The notes below the pieces were generated by a model. That model saw only the letters and a program-made list of their open reading frames with translations. It ran no database searches and was not told the DNA's origin. This document shows, in pieces, positions 28,994 through 36,941 of a stretch of 64,000 nt of DNA (position 1 is the stretch's first letter; the number at the start of each line of letters is the position of its first letter). Source of the stretch: Streptomyces sp. WZ-12 (GTDB lineage Bacteria; Actinomycetota; Actinomycetes; Streptomycetales; Streptomycetaceae); assembly GCF_028898845.1 (NCBI RefSeq), contig NZ_CP118574.1, positions 8,915,001 to 8,979,000 on the forward strand, in the 5' to 3' direction. The position numbers and the translations under genes are program-made.

Positions 28994-30460
28994 ATGAACG
29001 CCCCACTGCTGCGCATCCGGCTGCTCGGCGGCTTCCGTCTCGCCCGCGAGGACGGCGCACCGCTGGTGGCGCGCTGGTCCCGGCCCGGCGCACGTACCCT
29101 GGTCAAGCTGCTGGCCCTCGCCCCGGACCACGCGCTGCACCGCGAACAGATCATGGCCGTGTGCTGGCCGCACGCCGAACTCCGGACCGCACTGGGCAGC
29201 CTACGGGTGGCACTGCACACCGCGCGGCACGCACTGGAGCCCGAGCTGACACCGCGCGGCACCTCCGCCTATCTCGTCAGCGACGGAGAACTGCTGCGCC
29301 TGGCACCCGACACGGTACGCGTGGACGTCGACGAGGCCCAGACGCGCGCGGCGCGGGCCCTGCGAAGCGGTCGGCGGCGCGAACTGGCCGACGCACTGGA
29401 GGCGTTGGGCGGCGAACTGTTGCCCGAGGACCGCTATGCGCCATGGGCCGAGCCGGCCCGCGAGCGGCTGGCGCGCCGGCGGACCGAGCTGTGCGACGCG
29501 CTCGCCGAGCAGCGCAGGTCCACGCGTCACCGAACGGCGCGGCCCGAGCTGGACGCGGCGCGGGTACGGCTGGACTGGGCACTGCACCTGGACCGCTCGG
29601 GGCAGTACGACGAGGCCGTCACCGTGGTCCGCGAGGCCCTGTACGCGTACGAACGCCAAGGGCTCCGCGACGCCTGCACATTGGCCGCCGCCCGACTGGC
29701 GGAGGTGCTCAGCCGCGGCCGGGGCGCGGCACAGGCGCTGACGGCCCTGGACGCCCACCCGCCCGATCCCGGCGCCCCCGACGCCATCCGGGCCGCGCAC
29801 CACATGGCGCGTTCGGCGGTGCTGTCGTACCGCGGCCGGTACGCGGACGGACTGGCGGCCGCGCGGGCGGCGGAGCGTTGCGCAGGGGCCGCCCGCGGGG
29901 CCGACGGGCCGGTGCTGCTGGCCCGTTCACTGGCCCAACAGACCGTCTGCCTGGGCCTGTCCGGCCTCGCCGAGCAGGCCGCCGGACCCGCCGCCGCGGC
30001 ACTGGCACCGGCCGAGGAGTCCGGCGACCGGGCGCTGCTGGCCACCGTGCTCTCCGTACTCCGGGAAACCGAGCGCCGCGCGGGCCGGCTCGGGGACGCG
30101 CTGGCCCACGGGCACCGCGCCCTCGCCCTGGCCGAACAGGCGGGCCGCCCCACCGCCACCGCCTTCGAACGCGCCAACCTGGCCGAGCTCCATCTCCTGC
30201 GCGACGAACGGGCGGACGCCGAGCGACTGGCCCGCGCCTCGGTCGAACTGGCCGAGCCGTTCGGCGGCACGGCACTGGCCTTCGCCCTGACCGCACTGGC
30301 CCGCGTACGGGGCGGGTCCGCGCCACGGGAGGCCGCACGGCTGCTGACACGGGCCGGGCGCTGCGCGGTGGCCGGCGGGCACTTTCAAGCCATCGAGGAG
30401 GTGCGACTGGCCCGCGCCGAGATGGTCGAGGCCGGTGAGGCGCGGCGGGTGTCGCGGTGA
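28994..30460 (+). CDS. SARP/BTAD-type transcriptional regulator with TPR-like tail
   Basis: 488 aa. The N-terminal ~95 residues form an OmpR-like DNA-binding domain of the SARP kind (IRLLGGFRLAREDG; LLALAPDHALHREQIMAVCWPH; LRTALGSLRVALHTAR). Residues ~100-180 are the bacterial transcriptional activation region (VRVDVDEAQTRAA...LEALGGELLPEDRYAPWAEPARERL). The remaining ~300 residues are Ala/Leu/Arg-rich helical repeats like TPRs. There is no NTPase (Walker) motif, so it is a mid-sized SARP. SARPs activate secondary-metabolite genes by binding direct repeats, so the NRPS locus or the P450 are plausible targets (inference from proximity). The ribosome binding site is weak. Confidence 0.85.
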   Translation: MNAPLLRIRLLGGFRLAREDGAPLVARWSRPGARTLVKLLALAPDHALHREQIMAVCWPHAELRTALGSLRVALHTARHALEPELTPRGTSAYLVSDGELLRLAPDTVRVDVDEAQTRAARALRSGRRRELADALEALGGELLPEDRYAPWAEPARERLARRRTELCDALAEQRRSTRHRTARPELDAARVRLDWALHLDRSGQYDEAVTVVREALYAYERQGLRDACTLAAARLAEVLSRGRGAAQALTALDAHPPDPGAPDAIRAAHHMARSAVLSYRGRYADGLAAARAAERCAGAARGADGPVLLARSLAQQTVCLGLSGLAEQAAGPAAAALAPAEESGDRALLATVLSVLRETERRAGRLGDALAHGHRALALAEQAGRPTATAFERANLAELHLLRDERADAERLARASVELAEPFGGTALAFALTALARVRGGSAPREAARLLTRAGRCAVAGGHFQAIEEVRLARAEMVEAGEARRVSR

Positions 30461-30603
30461 GTCCACGAGCCGTCCGTGCCGGGGCAGTTCAGTCCTGGTC
30501 ACCCGGCACTGCACCCTGGAAGGCCGCCCGAGCGCGGGCGTAGCCTGCCGGCTGACGCGACCACGCCGGCTCGGCCGCGGGCCGGCCAGCGGAAGGAGCC
30601 GCT

Positions 30604-31857
30604 TTGGAAGGCACCAGGCCGTCACCGCCGCCCGCACCACCGCACCGACTCGACGCGACGGGAGCCGGCGGGCACACGGAGGCGGGGCTCCTCCGGGAGC
30701 GCGGGCCGGCCGCTCCGGTACTGCTGCCGGGCGGAGTGCCGGCCGTCGCGGTCACCCGCTACGAGGAGTTGCGGGAGTTCCTCGCCCACCCCGACGTCGC
30801 CAGGGACCCCCGCCATTTCGCGGCCCTCCAACAGGGCGCCGTCCCGGACGACTGGCCACTGACCGTCTTCGCCACCGTCAGCGGCATGGTCACCGCCGAC
30901 GGTCCCGACCACCGCCGTCTGCGCGGCCTGGTCACCCGCGCCTTCACCGCCCGCCGCGTCGAGGCCCTGCGACCGCGCGTCGAGAAGCTGACTGCCGACC
31001 TCCTCGACCGGCTTCCCGAACTGGCGGACCCCGACGGCACCGTGGACCTCCGCACGCACTTCGCCTACCCGCTCCCCATGGAGGTGATCGGCGAACTCCT
31101 CGGCGTCGACGGCGAGCTGAGGGACACCCTCCACCGCTGCTCGCAGACGATCGTCAGCACCTGCGCCACCCCGGAGGAGACCCGTGCCGCCCACCACGAG
31201 ACGGCAGTCACCCTCGAACGCGTCGTCGCGGCCCGCCGTTCCGGGCCCGGCGACGACCTCACCAGCGCCCTGCTCGCCGCCCAAGAGGAGGACGGCGACC
31301 GGCTCACCGCGGGCGAACTGGTCGGCACGCTCCTGCTGTTGATCGTCGCCGGCCACGAGACCACGCTCAACCTCCTCACCAACGCCGTACGGGCACTGTG
31401 CACGCACCCCGACCAACTGGCCCTGGTCCGCGCCGGTCGGGCCGGTTGGGCGGACGTCGTCGAGGAGACCCTGCGCCACGACAGCCCGGTCGGCCACTTC
31501 CCCTTCCGCTACCCCACCCGAGACCTGACGATCGGCGACACCGTCGTCCCGCAGGGCACCGCGGTCCTCGCCTCCTACCTCTCCGCCGGCCGCGACGAAC
31601 GCGCCTACGGCCCGGACGCCGCCCGCTTCGACGTGACCCGCCGCCCCGCACACCGCCACCTCTCCTTCGGCCACGGCCCCCACCACTGCCTCGGGGCGCC
31701 CCTGGCCCGGATGGAGGCGACGATCGCGCTCCGCGCGCTGTTCACCCGCCACCCAGGGCTCACCCTCGCCGTCCCCGACACCGAACTGCCCCGACACCGC
31801 AGCTTCGTCGGCAACAGCACGGACACCCTTCCCGTCCGCCTCGAACCCGCGCGATGA
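30604..31857 (+). CDS. Cytochrome P450
   Basis: 417 aa. Oxygen-binding helix I motif AGHETT (~249), ExxR as EETLR (~288) and heme loop FGHGPHHCLG (~355, Cys ~362) are intact. Soluble bacterial class with no membrane anchor. TTG start strongly supported by GGAAGGAG upstream; there is no closer ATG or GTG in frame that keeps the N-terminus. It lies 143 bp after the SARP gene, same strand. The substrate is unknown; oxidation of the NRPS product is possible but unproven. Redox partners are not adjacent. Confidence 0.95.
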   Translation: MEGTRPSPPPAPPHRLDATGAGGHTEAGLLRERGPAAPVLLPGGVPAVAVTRYEELREFLAHPDVARDPRHFAALQQGAVPDDWPLTVFATVSGMVTADGPDHRRLRGLVTRAFTARRVEALRPRVEKLTADLLDRLPELADPDGTVDLRTHFAYPLPMEVIGELLGVDGELRDTLHRCSQTIVSTCATPEETRAAHHETAVTLERVVAARRSGPGDDLTSALLAAQEEDGDRLTAGELVGTLLLLIVAGHETTLNLLTNAVRALCTHPDQLALVRAGRAGWADVVEETLRHDSPVGHFPFRYPTRDLTIGDTVVPQGTAVLASYLSAGRDERAYGPDAARFDVTRRPAHRHLSFGHGPHHCLGAPLARMEATIALRALFTRHPGLTLAVPDTELPRHRSFVGNSTDTLPVRLEPAR

Positions 31858-31909
31858 GCGTCGCCCGGGACCCTTCCGCGGCGCGTCCCGTACATGACGC
31901 ACACGACCG

Positions 31910-31967
31910 CGGCCGCCGCGATCCACTGACGGATCCGGGACGGATCGCGTCGTGATCGCGGCGGCCG
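31910..31967. terminator. 14-bp inverted repeat between convergent genes
   Basis: CGGCCGCCGCGATC (31910-31923) and its exact complement (31954-31967) flank a 30-base loop. Position between the P450 gene (plus) and the acyl-CoA dehydrogenase operon (minus) suggests a bidirectional terminator; the long loop leaves an operator as an alternative. Confidence 0.5.
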
Positions 31968-32005
31968 AAGTCGCACAGGGGGTCAACCGGAGGGTCGATC
32001 GCGGG

Positions 32006-33133
32006 TCAACTGCCGGTCACCAGGGGCCACAACCGGTCGCCGCCGCCGGCCGCCACCACCCGCCGCCCGATCCTCCGCTGCCAGGCGTGCTCCCCACCGT
32101 CCTCGTCGCGCCAGGACCACATCCGGGTGGTGGCCAGACGCAGCGGGCTGAGCTCGGTGAAACCGATCGCGCCGTGGAGCTGGTGGGCGATGCGGGCGAT
32201 CTCGGCCACCGAGGCGGAAGCCTGCGCGGCCGCGATCCAGGCGGGGAACTCCGCCGCGCCCGGCTCGGCCAGGGCGGCGGTCGCCGCGCCCACGGCCGCG
32301 CCGATCAGCGCCGCCTCCTCGACCAGCTTGGCCTCCTCCTGCTTGACCGCCTGGAAGTGGCTCAACGGGCGGCCGAACTGCACCCGGGACGAGGTGTGGG
32401 CCACGGTCAGCTCGACACAGCGGCGCGCCGCCCCGGCGATCAGCGCGGCCCGCGCCAGACCGGCCCGCCACCGCGCCTCCTCGACCAGCGCCGCCGGAAC
32501 CCGGCGCACCCGCTCGGCGGGCACCGCCACATCGATCAGCACGAGCTCGTCCCGGGGCTCGCCCGCCAGATTGGTGCCCGCGACCTGCCGGCACTGGCCG
32601 GCGTCCAACAGCAGCAGCATCGGCCCGCTGGACGGACCCTCGGTCAGTACCACCACCGCGTCCGCGCCGCGGGCCCACGGCACCCGGCTCAGCGTGCCGC
32701 TGACCCGCACGGCGTCATCGGTGCCGCCGGCGCCCAACGGGCCGACCCGGCTGCCGGTGTCCACGTGGGCGAACCGCACGTCGAGCGGACCGGAGGCGAC
32801 GGTGAGCGGGCCGTCGGGGACGGGGAGTTGGGCCGCGGCCAGCAGTGGGCGGGCGACCAGCAGCGTCTCGGCGAGCGGCGCCGGGGTGGCGCGGCGGCCG
32901 GCCTCGCAGACCAGGTCCACCAGGACGGCCGGGTCGGTGTCGAGCGACGGCAGGGCGTCGGCGGCGCGCAGTGCCCGCCACAGCGAGGGGGCGGACGCCG
33001 CGGGGCGCCCCAGGGCGCCGGTCCCGAAAGTCCCGTCAGTCCCGTCAGCCTTGTTGGTCTCGCTGGTCGCGTCGGTCTCGTCCGCTGCGGCGAGGACGGC
33101 GGCGGCGCGTTCGAAGAGGGATTGCGTGCTCAT
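32006..33133 (-). CDS. Acyl-CoA dehydrogenase family protein, beta-type partner
   Basis: 375 aa, ATG at 33133 overlapping the stop of the upstream dehydrogenase gene (ATGA). The C-terminal half is recognisable (ARAALIAGAARRCVELTVAHTSSRVQFGRPLSHFQAVK; IARIAHQLHGAIGFTELSPLRLATTRMW). The N-terminal half is weakly conserved, Ala-rich, with a Thr/Asp/Gly-rich insertion (~20-45). Such divergent partners form alpha2-beta2 heterotetramers with a neighbouring dehydrogenase in actinobacterial side-chain degradation (mycobacterial ChsE-type enzymes; known). Oxidises an acyl-CoA to the 2-enoyl-CoA together with the next gene product (inferred). Confidence 0.85.
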   Translation of the reverse strand: MSTQSLFERAAAVLAAADETDATSETNKADGTDGTFGTGALGRPAASAPSLWRALRAADALPSLDTDPAVLVDLVCEAGRRATPAPLAETLLVARPLLAAAQLPVPDGPLTVASGPLDVRFAHVDTGSRVGPLGAGGTDDAVRVSGTLSRVPWARGADAVVVLTEGPSSGPMLLLLDAGQCRQVAGTNLAGEPRDELVLIDVAVPAERVRRVPAALVEEARWRAGLARAALIAGAARRCVELTVAHTSSRVQFGRPLSHFQAVKQEEAKLVEEAALIGAAVGAATAALAEPGAAEFPAWIAAAQASASVAEIARIAHQLHGAIGFTELSPLRLATTRMWSWRDEDGGEHAWQRRIGRRVVAAGGGDRLWPLVTGS

Positions 33134-34293
33134 GAGTTCAGCTCCAGACCTCGGGTGATGATGCCGCGCAGGATCTCGTTGGTGCCGCCGCGCAGGGTGT
33201 AGCCGGGGGAGTGCAGGATCGCGGCGGCGAGCAACTCGGGATAGGTGCCGCGGGTCGCGTCGAAGCGGGCGGCGACGGGGAGGACCTCCCGGACCTCGCC
33301 CACGAGCTCGCCCTCGAAGCGCGTGCCGAGGTCCTTGACGAGTGCGGCCTGCACATCGGCCGGGCGCCCGGCCTCCAGGGCGGCGGCCACCCCCAGCGAG
33401 AGCTGCCGGATCGAGGCCAGCCGCGCGGTCAGCCGGCCCACCCGGCCGTGCTGCTCGGGACTGCACGCGGCCCGCTGCAACTGACCGACGAGCGCGGTGA
33501 GCAGCGGCAGCGTGGACAGGAAGCGCTCGGGACCGCTGCGCTCCAGGGCCAGTTCGCCGGTGACCTGCCGCCAGCCGTCACCGGGACGGCCGAGCAGCGC
33601 GTCATCGCCGACCTCGACGCCCTCCAGATGGAAGTAGTTGAAGGTGTGCTCGCCGGTGAGCAGGCGGATCGGCTCGACCCGGATGCGCGGAGCGCGCAGG
33701 TCGACGATGAACTGGCTGAGCCCGGCGTGCCGGTCCTCGGAGTCCTCGGTGCGGGCGAGCACGATCGCGTAGTCGTTGATGTGCGCGCCACCGGTCCACA
33801 TCTTGGTGCCGGTCAACCGCCAGCCACCGGCGGTCCGTTCGGCCCGGGTCTGCACGGAGGCCAGGTCCGAGCCGCTGTTCTGCTCGCTCATGCCGATCGA
33901 GAAGAAGCACTCGCCGGCGGCGATCCGGGGAAGGTAGAACTCCCGCTGATGCTCGGTGCCGTGGCGCAGGATGGAGGGCCCGGCCTGCCGGTCGGCGACC
34001 CAGTGGGCCGAGACCGGGGCGCCGGCGGCCAGCAGTTCCTCGATGACCACATAGCGTTCGAGGTTGCCGCGCCCGCCACCGCCGTACTCCTGCGGCAGGG
34101 CCATGCCGACCCAGCCGCGTTCGGCCAGGCGGCGGGTGAACGCGGGGTCCCAACCGGTCAGCCAGGAGTCGGGCCGGCCCAGGATGGTGCCGGCGGCGCG
34201 TTCCTCGGCGAGGAAGTCGCGCACCTCCTGCCGCAGTTTCCGGGCCTCGACGGGCAGCGTCACGGCCCCGGTGGCAAGGGGGGAGAGAGCCAT
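33130..34293 (-). CDS. Acyl-CoA dehydrogenase, alpha-type partner
   Basis: 387 aa from the ATG at 34293 (GAGGAG seven bases upstream; an ATG five codons earlier is less likely). FAD/acyl-CoA motifs: GMALPQEYGGGG, FFSIGMSEQNSGSDLASVQTRAE, GWRLTGTKMWTGGAHINDYAIVLART, and the C-terminal TLRGGTNEILRGIITRGL. The last motif carries RGGT where classic homotetrameric enzymes have a catalytic Glu (EGT), as in heteromeric actinobacterial FadE pairs. Coupled by a 4-bp overlap to the divergent partner downstream. Confidence 0.92.
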   Translation of the reverse strand: MALSPLATGAVTLPVEARKLRQEVRDFLAEERAAGTILGRPDSWLTGWDPAFTRRLAERGWVGMALPQEYGGGGRGNLERYVVIEELLAAGAPVSAHWVADRQAGPSILRHGTEHQREFYLPRIAAGECFFSIGMSEQNSGSDLASVQTRAERTAGGWRLTGTKMWTGGAHINDYAIVLARTEDSEDRHAGLSQFIVDLRAPRIRVEPIRLLTGEHTFNYFHLEGVEVGDDALLGRPGDGWRQVTGELALERSGPERFLSTLPLLTALVGQLQRAACSPEQHGRVGRLTARLASIRQLSLGVAAALEAGRPADVQAALVKDLGTRFEGELVGEVREVLPVAARFDATRGTYPELLAAAILHSPGYTLRGGTNEILRGIITRGLELNS

Positions 34294-34349
34294 TCGGATA
34301 CTCCTCACGGGTAGGGGTGGTTGGGTAGGGGTGGACCGGAGGTCGGCGG

Positions 34350-35141
34350 TCAGGCACCCGTGAAGTGCGGGCGGCGGCGCTCCTGTTGGGCCCGGACGCC
34401 CTCGCGGAAGTCGTCCGTGGTGGTCGTCACCGGCTGGGCGAGTGCCTCCCAGGCAAGGGCCTGTTCGACGGTGGGTTGCCCCTGGGCCAGGCCGCTCTTG
34501 GTCAGTCGGACCGCCAAGGGGGCCGCCGCGGCGATCTCCTCGGCCACGCCGAGCGCGGTGTCGAGCACCTGGGCGGCGGGGACCGCGGACTGCACCATCC
34601 CCATGGCCGCGGCCTGGGCGCCGCTCACCAGCCGCCCGGTCAGCAGCAGTTCACGGGCCCGCGGCAGCCCGACGGCCTCGGCCAGCGTTGCGGTGGTGGC
34701 CATGCCCGCGTGCAGCCCGAGCCGGACGAACGGCGCACCCAGCTTCGCGTCCTCGGCGGCGTAGCGCAGGTCGCAGGCGAGCGCCAGCGCCAGTCCGGCC
34801 CCCACCGCATGGCCGTTGACCGCCGCGATGGTGGGAACGGGCAGGTCACGGACGGCCAACCAGGTCCGGTAGAAGCCCGACAGGTGGGCCCGCGCGCCGG
34901 CGAGGCCCTGGTCGTGCTGGCCGCCGAGTTCGCCGAGGTCGGCGCCCGAGCAGAACGCGGGTCCGGTGCCGGTGACCACAACGGCGCGCAGGTCGGGGGA
35001 GTCGCGCAGGGACCGGAGGGCGCGCCGCCACTCCTCGGTCAGCCGACTGGTCATCGGGTTGCGCTTGGCGGGATTGTCGAAGGTGAGCACGGTGATGCCG
35101 TGCGGGTGGTGCGCGATGCGCAGCGGTTCCTGCTCGCTCAC
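34350..35141 (-). CDS. Enoyl-CoA hydratase/isomerase family protein
   Basis: 263 aa, GTG start with GAGG upstream. Crotonase-fold motifs: LTFDNPAKRNPMT, AVVVTGTGPAFCSGADLGEL (oxyanion loop) and AAVNGHAVGAGLALALACDLRYAAEDAKLGAPF. One catalytic Glu position is replaced by residues of GLHAGMATTATLAEAVG, so hydratase versus isomerase activity cannot be fixed by eye. It lies 29 bp from the CoA-transferase and 56 bp from the dehydrogenase, in one operon for CoA-thioester breakdown. Confidence 0.9.
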   Translation of the reverse strand: MSEQEPLRIAHHPHGITVLTFDNPAKRNPMTSRLTEEWRRALRSLRDSPDLRAVVVTGTGPAFCSGADLGELGGQHDQGLAGARAHLSGFYRTWLAVRDLPVPTIAAVNGHAVGAGLALALACDLRYAAEDAKLGAPFVRLGLHAGMATTATLAEAVGLPRARELLLTGRLVSGAQAAAMGMVQSAVPAAQVLDTALGVAEEIAAAAPLAVRLTKSGLAQGQPTVEQALAWEALAQPVTTTTDDFREGVRAQQERRRPHFTGA

Positions 35142-35170
35142 GAGGGGCCTCGATTCCGGGAGTTGGGGAC

Positions 35171-36352
35171 TCAGGCGGCCGGGGTGCGGCCGATCTCGGC
35201 GAACACTTCCTCGGTGTGCTCACCGAGCGCCGGGCAGTGCCGGTGCAGACCGGCCGGGGTGGCCCAGTACCGCACGGGCTGCCCGATGAGGTGGTAGCTG
35301 CCCTCGGTGGGGTGCTCGACGGTCTTCAGCAGCTCGCCCTCGACGGCGTAGTCGCTGTTGGCGGCCTCGTCCAGGCTCAACACCGGGGCCGCCGGAATGC
35401 TGGCGGAATCGCAGAACGACTGCCACTCCGTGGTGGTGTGACGGGAGGTCAATTCCCCTACGAACGCGTAGAGTTCGTCGACGTTGCGGGCGCGCTCGGG
35501 GAGCGAGGCGAAGCGCGGCTCGTCGGCCAGTTCCGGGCGGCCGACGAAGGCGAAGAAGTCCCGCCAGTTGCGGTCGCTGTAGGGCAGGATGCACATCCAG
35601 CCGTCCGCCGTGCGGGAGGCGGTGCGCTGCGAACTGAGGGCCCGCCGATAGCCGATGGGGCCCTCCGGCGGATCCAGGGTCGCCGCAGCCAGGTGCTCGA
35701 CCAGGTTGAAGGCCACCATGGTGTCGGCCATCGGAACCTCGACGTGCTGCCCCTGGCCGGTACGGTCGCGGTGGTGCAGCGCGGCAAGTGCCGACTGCAC
35801 GATCACCAGGCCGCAGATCTTGTCCGCGAGGACCGTGGGGACGAAGTACGGGACCCCGCTGACCTGTTCGTTCAGCCACACCAGGCCGGAGGCCGCCTGC
35901 ACGATGTCGTCGTAGGCCGCGTGCCCGCCGAGCGCGGAGTCGCTGCGGAATCCCTGCGCGTTGAGGTAGACCAGGCCGGAGTTGACGGCCGCCACCTCCT
36001 CGTAACCCAGGCCGAGTCGGGCCAGTGCCTGCGGGCGGACGTTGGTGAGGAACACATCCGCGGTCGCGAGCAGATCGAGCAGTGCCTCGCGGCCGCCCGG
36101 TGCCTTGAGATCGACCACCACGCTGCGCTTGTTGCGGTTGAGATTGAGTGTCAGCGCACCCATCCCGGGACTGCGGGTCGGCGGGTAGTGGCGGGTCATG
36201 TCCCCGGCCGGCGGCTCGACCTTGATCACGTCCGCCCCGAGGTCCCCGAGCTGCTGCGCCGCGTACGGAGCCATGATCACGCTGGCCAACTCGACCACCC
36301 GCACCCCGCTCAACGGCCCCACGCCACCGGCCTCTTGCTGCCCTGCCGCCAT
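35171..36352 (-). CDS. CaiB/BaiF-type (family III) CoA-transferase
   Basis: 393 aa from the ATG at 36352 (GGAGGCTTGGC upstream); a start 20 codons earlier is possible. Family III features: GVRVVELASVIMAPYAAQQLGDLGADVIKVEPPAGD at the start with the catalytic Asp region in LNRNKRSVVVDLKAPGG...DVFLTNVRP, and a conserved GYDD-like AAYDDIVQAASGLV. It transfers CoA between carboxylic acids, probably activating the acid that the following dehydrogenases and hydratase degrade. First gene of the minus-strand operon 36352-32006. Confidence 0.92.
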   Translation of the reverse strand: MAAGQQEAGGVGPLSGVRVVELASVIMAPYAAQQLGDLGADVIKVEPPAGDMTRHYPPTRSPGMGALTLNLNRNKRSVVVDLKAPGGREALLDLLATADVFLTNVRPQALARLGLGYEEVAAVNSGLVYLNAQGFRSDSALGGHAAYDDIVQAASGLVWLNEQVSGVPYFVPTVLADKICGLVIVQSALAALHHRDRTGQGQHVEVPMADTMVAFNLVEHLAAATLDPPEGPIGYRRALSSQRTASRTADGWMCILPYSDRNWRDFFAFVGRPELADEPRFASLPERARNVDELYAFVGELTSRHTTTEWQSFCDSASIPAAPVLSLDEAANSDYAVEGELLKTVEHPTEGSYHLIGQPVRYWATPAGLHRHCPALGEHTEEVFAEIGRTPAA

Positions 36353-36527
36353 GCCAAGCCTCCGATCTCCTTCGGAACCGGCGCTGGCTGCCGGCCCGTT
36401 GAGACCAGTCAAAGCCCAGGCAACTCATATCGTCCAATACTTCCTGCTGCCACTTCTCATATGCCCTTCCATATGAAACGGGGTGGGCGCGTCCAACTGC
36501 CCCCTCGCCCCTTCTCCGCGGATGGCC

Positions 36528-36690
36528 GAAGCGAGCGCTGGGTAAGGTGCCTCGTCGTCGAGGGTGAGTTGGCCCTTGAACGGCTCGGTCCGCGGGTCGT
36601 GGCCGATGGCGATGAACGGTCCGGTGACCGGGAGTTCGGAGGTCTGGCCGGTGGTGACGTTGCGCAGCGGCGCCCCCTCGGATGCCGAGC
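36528..36690 (-). pseudogene. trxB': Thioredoxin reductase relic
   Basis: In one minus-strand frame the protein reads RNVTTGQTSELPVTGPFIAIGH then DPRTEPFKGQLTLDDE, a close match to the C-terminal third of TrxB (family: LPVTGLFIAIGHDPRTELFKGQL). Nothing of the FAD or CxxC regions is found beside it, and the match dissolves on both sides. It is thus a fragment of about 50 codons in the 589-bp gene-free stretch 36353-36941. Another frame just upstream (36740-36780) reads SAEEFLAGYAAHLAAAW, which I cannot place and may be part of the same debris. Confidence 0.7.
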
Positions 36691-36941
36691 AGGCGGCCGA
36701 ATATTCCAAGCCGCAGCCAAGTGGGCGGCGTAGCCGGCGAGAAATTCCTCTGCCGAGGTGCGAGCCGGAACGGATGTGCAGGGGCTCGGCGTTGAGGTCA
36801 ACCGGAGCGGTGAGAACGCATCGCACCGGAAGGACGTGTGCTACGGGCGCACGAAGTCATCCGCGCGCCCGAAGTTTTGGCGCACGGTCCCGCACGGCCG
36901 ACCGACGCCACCACCGCCGGCTCCCTCCCCGAGCAGACCGG

